Shown: piece by piece, positions 10,001 through 20,400 of the stretch
How the letters are laid out: every line of letters starts with the position of its first letter
Position numbering within the stretch: position 1 is the stretch's first letter
NCBI RefSeq assembly: GCF_003112575.1
Contig: NZ_BEWC01000004.1
Coordinates: forward strand, 1-64,000
Reading direction: 5' to 3'
Source of the DNA: Streptomyces ardesiacus
GTDB taxonomy: Bacteria > Actinomycetota > Actinomycetes > Streptomycetales > Streptomycetaceae
DNA: 64,000 nucleotides
Notes under the pieces: model-generated
What the model saw: the letters and a program-made list of their open reading frames with translations, nothing else
Told to the model about the DNA's origin: nothing
Database searches by the model: none
Made by a program: the position numbers and the translations under genes

Positions 10001-13000
10001 CGGGGCACGCCGCGCGCACCCTCGGACACACCGACGCCTCCGGCCTCGACCTCGGCCGGCCCTTCAGCGAGCTGGGATTCGACTCGCTGACCTCGGTCGA
10101 ACTGCGCAACCGGCTGTCCCGGGCAACCGGCCTCACGCTGCCCGCCACCCTCATCTTCGACCACCCGACCCCGCTGGCGCTGGCCCGCAGACTGCACAGC
10201 GACCTGATCGGCGACGCACCGGCCCCGGCACCGGCCCCGGCCGGCGCGAGCGCGGTGGCGGCCGCCGACAGCCCCGTGGCCCTGATCGGGATGAGCTGCC
10301 GGTTCCCCGGCGGCGCCGACTCGCCCGGCCTGTTCTGGGCCAACCTGCTCGCCGGGGCCGACGCCGTCACCGATGTGCCGGCCGAGCGCTGGGACATGGA
10401 CGAGTTCTACGACCCGCGCCGCGGCGCGCCCGGCAAGGCCTACACCCGCAAGGCCTCCCTGGTGCGCGACATCGCCGGCTGGGACGCCGAGTTCTTCGGC
10501 TACACCCCGCAGGAGGCGATGCGCCTGGACCCGCAGCACCGGCTCGCGCTGGAACTGGTCTGGGAGGCGCTGGAGGACGCCGGCATCCCCGCCGGCCGGC
10601 TGGCCGGCAGCCGCACCGGCATCTTCGTCGGCCTCAGCGACTCCCAGCAGTACGGCAACCGCCAGCTCGACGCCGAGGGCGAGACCGCTCTCAACGACCC
10701 GAACTTCGGCCTGGGCCTGTCCGCCAGCGCCGCGGCCGGACGCATCGCCTACCACCTCGATCTGCGCGGTCCCTGTCTCACGGTGGACACCGCCTGCTCG
10801 TCCGCGCTGACCGCTGTCCACCTGGCCGTTCAGAGCCTGCGCCGGGGCGAGTGCGAGACGGCCGTCGTCGTAGCGGCCTCCGCCCTGACCGACCCCGGCG
10901 CCTTCGTGCAGGCCTGCAAGATGAGCATGCTGGCCGGCGACGGGCGCACCAAGACCTTCGACGCCTCCGCCGACGGATTCGTGATGGGCGAGGGCGGCGG
11001 CGCCGTCGTCCTCCAGCGCGTCCAGGACGCCGACCGGCAGCACCGGGCCACCCACGCGGTCATCCGCGGTACGGCGATGACCCAGGACGGGCACAGCAAC
11101 GGCCTCACCGCACCGAACAAGCACGCCCAGCTCGCCGTCCTCCGCCAGGCCCTCGACGACGCGGGCCTGGCCCCGGGCGACATCGACTTCGTGGAGGCGC
11201 ACGGCTCCGGCACCAGCCTCGGCGACGCCATCGAGATCGGCGCGCTCACCGAGGTGTTCGGTGACCGCCCGGCCCAGCGGCCGCTGCACGTCGGCGCCGT
11301 GAAGACCAACGTCGGTCACCTGCTGACCGCGGCCGGTATGGCGGGGCTGGTCAAGACCGTGCTGGCGCTGCGCGCCGGTGAACTCCCCGGCAACCTGCAC
11401 CTGGACACCCCGAACACCATGGTGTCGCTGGACGGTCCGGTGCGTCCGCTGCGCGCCGCCGGGGCACCGTTCCCGGACACCGGGTCGCCGCGCCGCGCCG
11501 GAGTCAGCTCGTTCGGCTGGTCCGGCACCAACATCCACCTCGTCGTCGAGCAGGCGCCCGAGCCGGTGTCCGTGTCCGGGCCGCCCCCCGCCGGGCCGTA
11601 CCTGCTGCCGCTGTCCGCGGTCGGCGCCCCGGCGCTCGGTGCGCTGGCCGCCTCACTCGCCGAGTGCGGACAGCCACCCGCGGAGCTGGCCCGGGGACTG
11701 GGGACCGGCCGGTCCGCGTTCCCGCTGCGCCGGGCCCTGGTCGTCGACGACGCCGCCGAGGCGCGTACCGCCCTGAGCGCCCTCGACCCCGCCGGCGCCA
11801 CCACGGCCGACACCCAGCCGCACCGCGTCGGCCTGATCCTCGCCGGCACACCGGCGGACGCGTTCTCCGTGCTCCACGAGACCGAGCCCGCCTACCGCGC
11901 CGCCTACGACGAGTGCGCCGCCGACCCGGAGTTCGCGTCCCGGTACGCCCTGGCCCGGCTGCTGGAGGCGTACGGTCTCGCCCCCGTGGTGCTGCTCGGC
12001 CACGGCGTCGGTGACTACGTCGCCGCCTGTCTGGCCGGTGTGTTCACTCCGGCCGACGCCATGGCGCTGGCCGCCGACCCGACCGCGCGGGTGGCGGCCC
12101 CGGCCGAACCGCGGGTCACGCTCGTCTCCCCGCTCACCGGCACGGTGCTCACCCCGCAGGCCGCCGCCGACCCCGGCTACTGGTCCGCCGCCGACCGGAC
12201 CGCGCGGTACGCCGAAGCGGCCGGTGCCTGCGCCCGCCACGCCAGCGTCGTCCTCACCACCGGCCGCGAGGAGGGTGCGGTGCCCCTCCTGCCCGACGGC
12301 GGCGCCGCCGACCGGCGTACGTGGCTGACGGCGCTGGGCAGGCTCTGGGAGCTGGGCGCACCCGTCGACTTCGGCGCCGCGCACCCGGAGCCGCGCACCT
12401 TCGCGCGGCTGCCCGGCTACCCGTTCCAGCGCACCCGGTACTGGCCGATGCCGTCCACCCGGCGGGCCCGGCTGGCCGCCGGCCGCACTGCGGCGACCAC
12501 GGCCGGCGTCTCGGCCGCGGCGCCCGGCGAGCGCGGTGTGCGGTTCCTCGCCCCGACCTGGCGTCGCCCGCACACCCCGGTCCGGGTGCCTGCCGCCGCT
12601 GCGCCGGGCGACGCCCCGGCCCTGGTGTTCGGCGACCGCGGATCGGCCGGCCACCTCGGCACGGGCGTGCTGCCGCGCGGCGGAACCGCCGAGCACTACG
12701 CGGCCCTGCTGCGCGCACACGCGCCCGCCGACGGCCCGCTGCGCCTCGTCTACGAGGTGCCGTCCCCCGGCGACGGCCCGTACGCCGATGACGACCCGGG
12801 CCGGGCGCTCGACGGCGGCGTGCTGGGCCTGCTGCCACTCGTGCAGGCACTCGGTCGCACCTGGCCGCACCGCCCGGCGGACCTGCTGGTCGCGCTGACC
12901 GGCACGTACGACGTGCTCGGCGGCGAGCCGGTCGAGCCGTTCGCGGCGGCCGTCACCGGGCTCTGCCGCTCGGTGGTGGTCGAGTACCCGCGCCTGCGCG

Positions 13001-14421
13001 TCCGCTGCGTCGACCTCGACCCGGCCGACGCGCCCGAGGCACGCGCCGCCCAGCTGCGCCAGGAGTTCGACGTGGACGGCGCGACCGGGCCCGGCGGCGT
13101 CCCCGAACTGCTCAGCGCCTGGCGGCGCGGCCGCCGCTGGCTGCCGGGCACGGACCAGGTGCGGCTGCCGAAGGTGAGCGACGAGCAGATCTGGCGGCCG
13201 GGCGCCGTGTACGCCATCACCGGCGGCACCGGCGGTCTCGGTCTCGCGCTCGCCCGGCGGCTCGCCCCCACCGGCGCCCGGCTGGCCCTCATCGGCCGCT
13301 CCGAGCTGCCCGCCGAGGAGTTGTGGGACTGGTGGCTCGACGGGCACCCGGTGACCGACCGGACGAGCGAGATCCTGCTGGCGATCCGTCAGTTGCGCGC
13401 GGCCGGGGCCGAGGTGCACACCGTGCGCGCCGATGTCAGCGACCCGGATGAGGCCGTCCGCGCGCTGGACGAGGTCCATCAGCGTCTCGGACCGCCGTAC
13501 GCGGTGATCCACGCTGCCGGGGTACCTGGCACCGGACTGCTGCAGACAAAGACCCGCGAGCAGGCCGCCGCCGTACTCGCCCCGAAGATCAACGGAACGC
13601 TGAACCTGGCCCGTGCGCTGCGCAGTCGGCCGCCCGAGTTCCTGGTGCTGTACTCCTCGCTGGTCACCGCCGTGGGCGGGCACGGCGAGGGCGACTACGG
13701 CGCGGGCAACGCGTTCCTGGACGCGTTCGCCCAGGCCGAGGACGGCCGGGTGGCGGCCCGCGTCGTCTCCGTCGGCTGGGGACCGTGGCAGCGCGACCGG
13801 TGGCAGTCCGAGGCGTACGCCGCCGCACCCGGACTGCTCGACCGGGCCCGCCGCCACCGCGACGAGTACGGCCTCACCGACGAGGAGGGCCTCGACTCGC
13901 TGGCCAGCGCACTGGCCGCCGGGCCGTCCCACGTCTACGTCCTCAACCAGCCGCTCACCGACTTCGTGGCCGCCGTCCGGTCGCTGGCCGACCCGAGTGC
14001 CGCCGGAGCGTCCGTGCCGGACGTCCCTCCGGAGAGCCGTTTCCCGCGGCCGGACCTACGGGTCGCCTACCGGCCGCCGCGCACCGAGACCGAACGGCGT
14101 GTCACGGGGATCTGGGAGGAACTGCTCGGCATCGACGAGGTCGGCGCCCACGATCCGTTCTTCGAACTCGGCGGCACCTCGCTGGTGGGCCTCGCCGTCG
14201 TGGCCCGCGTCGGCGCCGAGTTCGGCACCGAACTGCCCGCCGCCGCCCTCTTCGAACATCCGACCGTGGCGGAACTCGCCACGTTGCTCGACGGCACCGC
14301 CGGGCCGGACGCCGTCCCGTCCGGCCGGCCGTCGGCCCCCGACGACGGCACCGGCCGCGGCGAGCGTCGCCGGGCCCGGGCCGGCACCTCGACCAGCAAG
14401 CGCAGGAGGAACGCCCGATGA
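4027..14421 (+). CDS. Bimodular type I PKS: module B (KS-AT-DH-ER-KR-ACP) and module C (KS-dead AT-KR-ACP)
   Basis: This 3464-residue protein starts at a GTG 19 bases after the previous stop; it opens with a charged N-terminal coiled coil (docking). Module B: KS (Cys206); AT (Ser684 in GHSQGE, YASH at 784, the usual methylmalonyl signature); DH (His990, Asp1156); ER (about 1395-1705, NADPH motif HAAAGGVG, LGMV where 2S-type ERs have Tyr); B-type KR with LDD; ACP Ser2020. Module B should therefore add a fully reduced methyl-branched unit. Module C: KS (Cys2257), a shortened AT-like stretch (about 2540-2790) where the GHSxG Ser is Gly2660 (GHGVG) and no HAFH/YASH segment is present, a KR of a different subfamily (about 3055-3255, YSS and DYGAGNAF, no LDD), and an ACP (Ser3385). 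Module C cannot load its own extender by the normal route. It overlaps the next gene by ATGA. Confidence 0.97.
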   Translation: MDENEKLRDYLTRLSGELHRTRLQVRDLERKNSEPIAIVAMACRYPGGVASPEDLWRLVADGVDAVSEFPDNRGWNVEELYDPDPDAAGRSYTRHGGFLADADRFDAGLFGVNPREAQAMDPQQRLLLEVAWETFERAGIPADRLRGSRTGVFTGLMYHDYSAWAAVDLAALDGYQGSGSAGSVASGRISYVLGLEGPAVSVDTACSSSLVTLHLAAQALRNGECSLALAGGVTVMATPTTFVDFSRQRGLSPDGRCKSFSDDADGTGWGEGVGLLLLERLSDARRNGHRVLATVRASAVNQDGASNGLTAPSGPSQQRLIRQALAQGELTPADVDVVEAHGTGTSLGDPIEAQALLAVYGQQRPADRPLLLGSVKSNIGHAQAAAGVAGVIKMVQAMTAGVVPPTLHVGVPSTRVDWSSGAVELVTEARNWPETGRARRAAVSSFGISGTNAHVILEEAPATEPAEPGPAEPGSATEAAGTTTSPQPVTAPEPFASAGSCGVVPWVLSGHSAAALRAQAARFASYVTEHPGLPPADLGAALVERRARLAHRAVVLGESRDELLAGLAAVTAGEEHPSVVTADSAAGTGGRLAFVFPGQGSQWAGMALDLAESCEVFRARLAECEEALAPYVDWRLFDVLRGVPGAPGMTRVDIVQPVLFSVMVALAALWRSAGVHPRAVTGHSQGEIAAACVAGALTLEDAARVVALRSRLLVDISGKGGMASVALPAAEVAERLGPYGDRLVVATVNGPAATVVSGDQDALDDFLAQCRDNGVRARRVPVDYASHCAHVDAVKDRLLAELAPVRPRDGEIAFYSATTGDLLDGASLDAAYWFRNLRESVEFERTTRRLLKIGITSFVEVSPHPVLTGAIEDTATSEGTTPVITGSLRRDDGGPRRFLHSAAVLHVSGVPVDLTAFLPAAPVLDLPTYAFQHERYWAARPAGQGADAAALGLGMVGHPLLDAVLEVPGRGATLVSGRLSAAGLPWLDDHRVFDQVLLPGTGLVEMAIRAGDQVGCPVLEELVIQAPVPVDGMVPVRVVLDPPDDRGRRPVTVHARLRDGDEWTAHATGTLAPDGPAGTQFTEAGPAGAWPPPGPVAVDADDAYATLAGRGLPYGPAFRGLRAVWRGDGEILAEAELPEPLRDEAGAYGLHPALLDACLHAAAFGDLLDTGATDGPLLPFAWSGVRLHAVGAVRVRVRITRAGADAVRLLVTDAAGAPVLTAAALTLRPLPAGALDTAPRADHLYGLDWVPCGAAPDSPTSEDAATGTVLRVPAGEDVHAVTAAVLAGLQAWLAAGDETPLAVVTRGGVAARHGEDVVPAQAAAWGLTRSAQLENPGRITLVDADTDLSDAELAGLAATGEPQLAVRGGAPHAARLVRTGGLPVAPAELAAPMRIAMRSGGTVDDLAWLPADDVDDPTPPGHVRIAVRAAGLNFRDVVVGLGMVGGDVGRLGGEAAGVVVDVGPGVDDLAPGDRVFGLCPGAFGSVVVADRRGLHRIPDDWSYVQAATIPVVFLTAYYGLRHLARLGAGEKLLVHAAAGGVGMAAVQLAHHFGAEVWATAGPAKWPVVRSLGVPEERIASSRTLDFENSFPGVDVVLNSLAGEFVDASLRVLAPGGRFLEMGKTDIRPPERVAAVRTDVEYRSYDLLDPGFDRLAEMFADLMELFGRGVLTPLPATVFDVRDVPEAFRFMGRAGHTGKIVFTVDPPADPGAAVLITGGTGDLGARLARHLADGGARHLVLASRRGPEAPGADRLAAELRAAGATVEVLACDVADRDEVAALFSGRRIGGIVHTAGVLDDGVIPALTPERLDRVLAAKADAVGHLDELSRPLDLSLFAVYSSATGVLGGAGQGNYAAANAAVDAIVARRRAAGLPGISLAWGLWEQDGGMTGTMAQADRARMARLGVGALTAAEGTALWEEALRHNRALTVPVKLDLRRAAQLPPLLSGLRPAAVRRQTAADGLPADAGQQLRRTLAGLPVAERARHITDLVAGHAARTLGHTDASGLDLGRPFSELGFDSLTSVELRNRLSRATGLTLPATLIFDHPTPLALARRLHSDLIGDAPAPAPAPAGASAVAAADSPVALIGMSCRFPGGADSPGLFWANLLAGADAVTDVPAERWDMDEFYDPRRGAPGKAYTRKASLVRDIAGWDAEFFGYTPQEAMRLDPQHRLALELVWEALEDAGIPAGRLAGSRTGIFVGLSDSQQYGNRQLDAEGETALNDPNFGLGLSASAAAGRIAYHLDLRGPCLTVDTACSSALTAVHLAVQSLRRGECETAVVVAASALTDPGAFVQACKMSMLAGDGRTKTFDASADGFVMGEGGGAVVLQRVQDADRQHRATHAVIRGTAMTQDGHSNGLTAPNKHAQLAVLRQALDDAGLAPGDIDFVEAHGSGTSLGDAIEIGALTEVFGDRPAQRPLHVGAVKTNVGHLLTAAGMAGLVKTVLALRAGELPGNLHLDTPNTMVSLDGPVRPLRAAGAPFPDTGSPRRAGVSSFGWSGTNIHLVVEQAPEPVSVSGPPPAGPYLLPLSAVGAPALGALAASLAECGQPPAELARGLGTGRSAFPLRRALVVDDAAEARTALSALDPAGATTADTQPHRVGLILAGTPADAFSVLHETEPAYRAAYDECAADPEFASRYALARLLEAYGLAPVVLLGHGVGDYVAACLAGVFTPADAMALAADPTARVAAPAEPRVTLVSPLTGTVLTPQAAADPGYWSAADRTARYAEAAGACARHASVVLTTGREEGAVPLLPDGGAADRRTWLTALGRLWELGAPVDFGAAHPEPRTFARLPGYPFQRTRYWPMPSTRRARLAAGRTAATTAGVSAAAPGERGVRFLAPTWRRPHTPVRVPAAAAPGDAPALVFGDRGSAGHLGTGVLPRGGTAEHYAALLRAHAPADGPLRLVYEVPSPGDGPYADDDPGRALDGGVLGLLPLVQALGRTWPHRPADLLVALTGTYDVLGGEPVEPFAAAVTGLCRSVVVEYPRLRVRCVDLDPADAPEARAAQLRQEFDVDGATGPGGVPELLSAWRRGRRWLPGTDQVRLPKVSDEQIWRPGAVYAITGGTGGLGLALARRLAPTGARLALIGRSELPAEELWDWWLDGHPVTDRTSEILLAIRQLRAAGAEVHTVRADVSDPDEAVRALDEVHQRLGPPYAVIHAAGVPGTGLLQTKTREQAAAVLAPKINGTLNLARALRSRPPEFLVLYSSLVTAVGGHGEGDYGAGNAFLDAFAQAEDGRVAARVVSVGWGPWQRDRWQSEAYAAAPGLLDRARRHRDEYGLTDEEGLDSLASALAAGPSHVYVLNQPLTDFVAAVRSLADPSAAGASVPDVPPESRFPRPDLRVAYRPPRTETERRVTGIWEELLGIDEVGAHDPFFELGGTSLVGLAVVARVGAEFGTELPAAALFEHPTVAELATLLDGTAGPDAVPSGRPSAPDDGTGRGERRRARAGTSTSKRRRNAR

Positions 14422-17400
14422 ACGAGTGGTTCGACGACCAACCGCAGGACGAGACGGGCACCGACGTCGCGCTGGTCGGCATGGCCGGCCGCTTCCCGGG
14501 CGCGCACGGCGTACGGGCCCTGTGGCGCGGCCTCACCGCGGGAGTGGACAGCGTCACCCGCTTCACCGAGGCCGAACTGCGCGCCGCGGGCGTCAGCGAG
14601 GAACTGCTCGCCGACCCCGCGTACGTGCGCGCCGGGTCCGTGCTCACCGGCATCGACCGCTTCGACGCGGGCTTCTTCGGCTACCCGCCCTCCGAGGCCG
14701 CCGTACTCGACCCGCAGCAGCGCCTGTTCCTGGAGAACGCCTGGTACGCGCTGGAGGACGCGGCCGTCGACCCGGCCCGCTTCGACGGCTCGATCGGCGT
14801 GGTGGCCGGCGCCGCGCTGAGCTCCTACCTCACCAACAACCTGCTGACCCGCCCCGAACTGGCCGACACGGTCGGCGAGGTGCAGGTCGGCCTCGCCAAC
14901 GACAAGGACTCGCTGGCCACCCGGGTCGCCTACGCGATGGACCTGACCGGTCCCGCCTTCAGCGTGCAGAGCTACTGCTCGACCTCCTTGGTCGCGGTCT
15001 GCACCGCCTGCTCGGCCCTGGTCAGCGGCGAGGCCGACCTGATGCTGGCCGGCGGGGTGTCGGTGAACGTGCCGCACCGCGTCGGCTACCTCTACCAGGA
15101 AGCCGGCATGACCTCCCCGGACGGCACCTGCCGGGCGTTCGACGCCGCCGCGCAGGGCACCCCGGTCGGCAGCGGCGTCGGCGTGGTCGCGCTCAAGCGG
15201 CTGGACGACGCGCTTGCCGACGGCGACCGGATCTACGCGGTGATCCGTGGCTGGGCGGTCGGCAACGACGGCGCCAACAAGGTCGGCTTCACCGCCCCCG
15301 GGGTGCGTGGCCAGTCCGGGGTCATGGCCGAGGCACTGGCCGCGGCCGGGCTCACCCCGGCCGACATCGACTACGTGGAGGCGCACGGCACCGGCACCGC
15401 GCTCGGCGACGCCATCGAGATCGCCGCCCTCCAGCGGGTGTACGACGTGCCCGAGGTGACCCGGCTCGGCATCGGCTCGGTCAAGACCAACCTCGGCCAC
15501 CTGGACCGCGCGGCCGGCGTCACCGGCCTCATCAAGACCGCGCTCGCCCTGCACCACGAACGGATTCCCGCGACCCTGCACCACGAGCGGGACAACCCGC
15601 AACTGGCCCGCTCCGGCGGCAGGATCGCCGTCGTCACCGACCAGCACCCGTGGCCGCGCGGCGAGCGCGCCCGCCGGGCCGGGGTGAGCTCGTTCGGCAT
15701 GGGCGGCACCAACGCCCATGTGATCGTGGAGGAGGCTCCGCCGCAGGCCCCGGCCGGGCCGCTCGCCCCGCGCGCGCACCAGATCGTGGTCTGGTCGGCC
15801 CGCTCCGAACCGGCCGCGACCGCCTACACCGAGCGCTTGCACGGGGCGGCCACCGGGCCGGACGTTCCCGCGCTCGCCGACGTCGCGCACACCCTCCAGT
15901 CCGGCCGGTCCGTCTTCGCCCACCGCCGGGCCGTCGTGGTGAACGGCGCGCAGGACGCCGTACGTGCCCTGGGCGAACAGCGCGAGCACCGGGTGCTGGC
16001 CCGCGAGGAGACCCGCACCGACCGCCCCGTCGGCTTCCTCCTCGCCGGTGTCGGCGAGCACTACCGGGGCATGGTCGCCGCCGTCCACGCCGAGGAACCG
16101 GTCTTCGCCGACGCGCTCGACGAGTGCGCCGAACTGTTCACCGCCCATCTGGGACGCAACCCCGTCGAGCAGTTCCTCGGCGAACGGGAGACCGGCGGCC
16201 CCGACCTGGCCCGCCTCATGGGCCGCGCCGACGGCCCGGCACCGGGAACCGGCGGAGCGGACGACGGTACCGAGATCCTGCAACCGGCCGTGTTCGCCGT
16301 CGACTACGCGCTGGGCCGGCTGCTCATGTCCTGGGGGCTGCGGCCGCGGATCCTGCTCGGCTACAGCGTTGGCGAGTTCGCCGCCGCCTGCCTGTCCGGC
16401 AGTCTCACACTGGCCGAGGCGACCGGCCTGGTCGCCACCCGCGCCCGGCTGATCTCCGCGCTGCCCGGCGGCGTGATGACCGCGGTGGGCCTGTCCGTCG
16501 CCGAACTCACCGAGAGAATCGGACCGCCCGCGGCCACCGGCGTGGACGTCGCGGCGGTCAACGGGCCCCGCTTCACCGTGCTGTCCGGGCCGGCCGACGC
16601 GATCGCCGAGGTCGTCGACCGGCTGGCCGCGGTGGACGTGCCCTGCCGGGAGCTGCGCACCACACACGCCTTCCACTCGGCGATGCTGCGCCCGGCCGCG
16701 CCCGAGCTGACCGCCTGGGCGCGGGCCAATCTGCGGCCGAGGACGCCGGAGATCCCGTACCTGTCGAACGTCACCGGCAAGGCGATCACCGAGCGGCAGC
16801 TGGCCGACCCGGCGTACTGGGCCGACCACATGTGCGGCACCGTGCGCTTCGCCGACATGCTCACCGAGGTGCTCACCGGCGAGGACCTGCTGATCGAGCT
16901 GGGCGCCGGCCAGTCCTTGGGCGCGATGGCGCGCAACCACCCCGACTGCCCGCGCGACCAGTGGCCGCTGCTGCTGCCGACGCTGCCCGCCCAGAGCGAC
17001 CCCGCCGACGGCACGGCCGTGCTCGCCCGCACGGTGGCCCAGGCATGGCTGGCCGGCGCGCCCGTCGACTGGCCCGCCTACCAGAACGACCGCGCCGTAC
17101 GCCGCACCACCGTGCCGGACTACCCGTTCCAGCGGCAGAGCTACTGGATCGAGCCGGACACCGCGCGCTCCCCCGAGGCCCCGCCTGTCCCCGCCACCGC
17201 GCCGGCCACGGCCGCCCCCGGGACCGCCGGCTCGGCACCGGCCGCGGACCGCGAGCCCCAGCTGCTCGCCCCGGCCTGGCGCTCCGCGCCACTGCCGGCC
17301 GGCGGCAGCATCCCCGAGGGACCGGTATGGATCGTCGCCGACCCCGGCCCGGCCGCCGACGCGGTCACCGCCCGGCTCGCCGCCGAGTGCCGCGAGGTGA

Positions 17401-20400
17401 CCGCCGTACGCCCCGGCACGGACTACCGGGCCCTGCTGGACGGCTCCCCCGCACCCGGCTCGGTCGCCCACCTGGCCGGACTCACCGCCGACGCTTTCGA
17501 CGACCTGTGCGCGCTGGCCGCCGCGCTGGGTGATGCCGGAGCCGTCACCGACCTGCTCGTGGTCACCGAGAACGCGCGGGCCGTACGGCCCGGCGACCGG
17601 GTCCTTCCGGAGCGCGCGGCCGTGTTCGGGCCGGCGCTGGTCGCCCCGCAGGAGTACGACACGCTCGCCGTACGCACCCTCGACGTCTCCCGGCTCGGAC
17701 CGGCGGCGCTGGCCGATGCCGTCGCGGTCGAGCTGGCCGCCGACGTACCCGAGCACGTGGTCGCACTGCGCGACGGAGCACGCCTGACCCAGGAGTTCGC
17801 GCCGGCCGCCGAGGCCCACGAGGGCGGCTCGCCCGGTGCGGCGGCCATCGAGTTGAGCTCCGGAGACGTCTGCCTGATCACCGGCGGACTCGGCCCGGTG
17901 GGTCTGCTCCTCGCCGGCCACCTCGGCGCCCGCGGCGCCACGGTGGTGCTCGCCGGCCGCTCCGGCCTGCCCGACGGGTCCGTCTGGCCGGATCTGCTCG
18001 CCGACCCGAATACCGACGCGGCGCTGCGCGCCCGTATCGAGGGGGTGGGCGCGCTGCGCGAACGCGGCGTCCGCGTCGAGACCGTCGCCCTCGACGTCAC
18101 CGACGCCGACGCGCTCACCGCGGCTCTGGCCGGCATCCGGGACCGGCACGGCCGGTTCGACGGCGTGTTCCACCTGGCCGCCGTCACGGATCCCCGCATG
18201 TTCAGCGGCCTGGCCGACCTCGGGCCCGAACAGCGCGACGCCCACCGGGCCGCCAAGGCCGACGGCGCCCGTGCCCTCGACGTCGCGCTGGCCGCGGTCC
18301 CGGCCCGGTTCTGCGTGCTGTTCTCCTCGATGTCGGCGACCCTCGGCGGCCTCACCTTCGCCTCCTACGCCGCCGCCAACTCGGTGCTGGACGCCTGGGC
18401 CGCGGCGCCGCACGAGGGCACCGCCCGCTGGCTGTCGATCGACTGGGACACCTGGGCGCCGACCGCCGCCGCGGTGGGCGGCCAGGCTCTCGGCGCGAGC
18501 CTGGCGCAGTACTCGCTCGGCGCGGAAGCGGCTCTCGGCGCGCTCGACGCGGTGCTCGCACGGCCACTGCCGCGCACCCTCGTCTGCGCCGGTGACCTGC
18601 CCGCCCGGCTCGCGCAGTGGGTCGACCGCCGCCGCCCGGCACCCGCCGCACCGGCCGGCACCACCCGCTTCCCGCGCCCCGAACTGGCCCAGCCCTACGT
18701 GCCCCCGAAGGGGGACCGCGAGCGTCGCCTCGCCGAGCTGTGGGGCGAGCTGCTCGGCCTGCAACGGGTCGGCGCCCGGGACAACTTCTCCGACCTGGGC
18801 GGCACGTCGCTGCTGGCGCTCCAACTGGTCAAGCGCGTCCGGGCCGTCTTCGGCGTGGCGATCTCCCCGGTCACCCTGTTCGAGGCCCCGACCGTGCACG
18901 ACATGGCCCGGGCGATCGAAGAGCCGGCCGGCGGGTCCGCCGGGCAGGCCGCCGCGCCCGTCCCGCGCGCGGGCACCGCCCACCCGGCCGGCACGACCGG
19001 CGCCACCGGCGCCACCGGCGCCACCGAGACGACGGGTACCACCGGCACCGCCCTCACCGACGACGGACTGATCGCGGTGATCGGCCTGGCCGGGCGCTTC
19101 CCCGGAGCCGCCGACGTGGACGCGTTCTGGGCCAACCTCAGCGGCGGCGTGGAGTCGGTCACCCGGTTCACCGAGGAGGAACTGCTCGCCTCGGGCGTGC
19201 CCGCCGCCCAGATCCACGATCCCGACTACGTGCCGGCCCGTCCGGTGCTCGACGACATCCGCTCCTTCGACGCCGAGTTCTTCGGCTACAGCCCCCGCGA
19301 CGCCGCCATCACCGACCCCCAGCACCGGCTGTTCCTGGAATGCTGCTGGGAGGCGCTGGAGTACGGCGGCTACGGTGCCCGCGACGGCCGGGGCCGGGTG
19401 GGCGTGTTCGGCGGCACCAACCTGAGCACCTACCTCATGCGGCACGCCGCCACGGTGACCGGCGCCGGCGAGGCCGACGTCTACTCCTCGGTCATCGGCA
19501 ACGACAAGGACTCGCTGGCCACCGGCGTGTCCTACAAGCTGGGGCTGACCGGGCCGAGCCTGTCCGTACAGACGTTCTGCTCCACCGCCCTGGTCGCCCT
19601 GCACCTGGCCTGCCAGAGCCTGCGCTCGCGCGAGTGCGAACTGGCGCTGGCCGGCGGTGTCGGCATCCACGTACCCGACCGGGTCGGCCACCAGTACGCC
19701 CCCGGCGGCATGGAGTCCTCCGACGGCCGGGTCCGGACCTTCGACGCACGGGCCAGTGGCACGCTGTTCGGCGACGGCGCCGGCGTGGTGCTGCTCAAAC
19801 GGCTCGCCGCGGCCCGCGCCGACGGCGACACCGTGCTCGCGGTGATCCGCGGTTCCGCGGTCAACAACGACGGTGCGCTGAAGGTCGGTTACACCGCCCC
19901 GAGCGTCGTCGGTCAGGCCACCGTCGTCTCCCAGGCCATGGCCGCGGCCGGTGTCACCGCCGATGACGTGTCCTACGTGGAGGCGCACGGCACCGCGACA
20001 CCACTCGGGGACCCCATCGAAGTAGCCGCTCTGACCAAGGCGTTCGGCACCACCGAGCACCGCCAGTACGTCCCGATCGGTTCGGTGAAGACCAACATCG
20101 GCCACCTGGGGGCCGCCGCGGGCGCCACCGGCCTCATCAAGACCGTACTGTCGCTGCGGCACCGGCAGATCCCGCCCAGCCTCAACTTCGGCGAGCCCAA
20201 CCCGGACATCGACTTCGCCGCGTCGCCGTTCTTCGTCAACACCGAGCTGCGGGCCTGGGAGGTGCCCGCCGGCCGGCGTCGCGTGGCCGGGGTCAACTCG
20301 CTCGGCATGGGAGGCACCAACGTGCACGTGGTGGTGGAGGAAGCGGCCGACCAGCCACCCGCCGACGAGCAGACCGGTACCGGCCGGGCGCGCCGCTACG

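Noticed and set aside
5062..11538. Very long open frame on the minus strand (2158 codons)
   Set aside because: It is the antisense shadow of the PKS gene: high third-position GC removes stops, and the peptide has no domain.
13613..17533. 1306-codon + strand frame overlapping two PKS genes
   Set aside because: Out-of-frame shadow crossing the junction of two well-supported PKS genes; Arg/Pro-rich with no domain.
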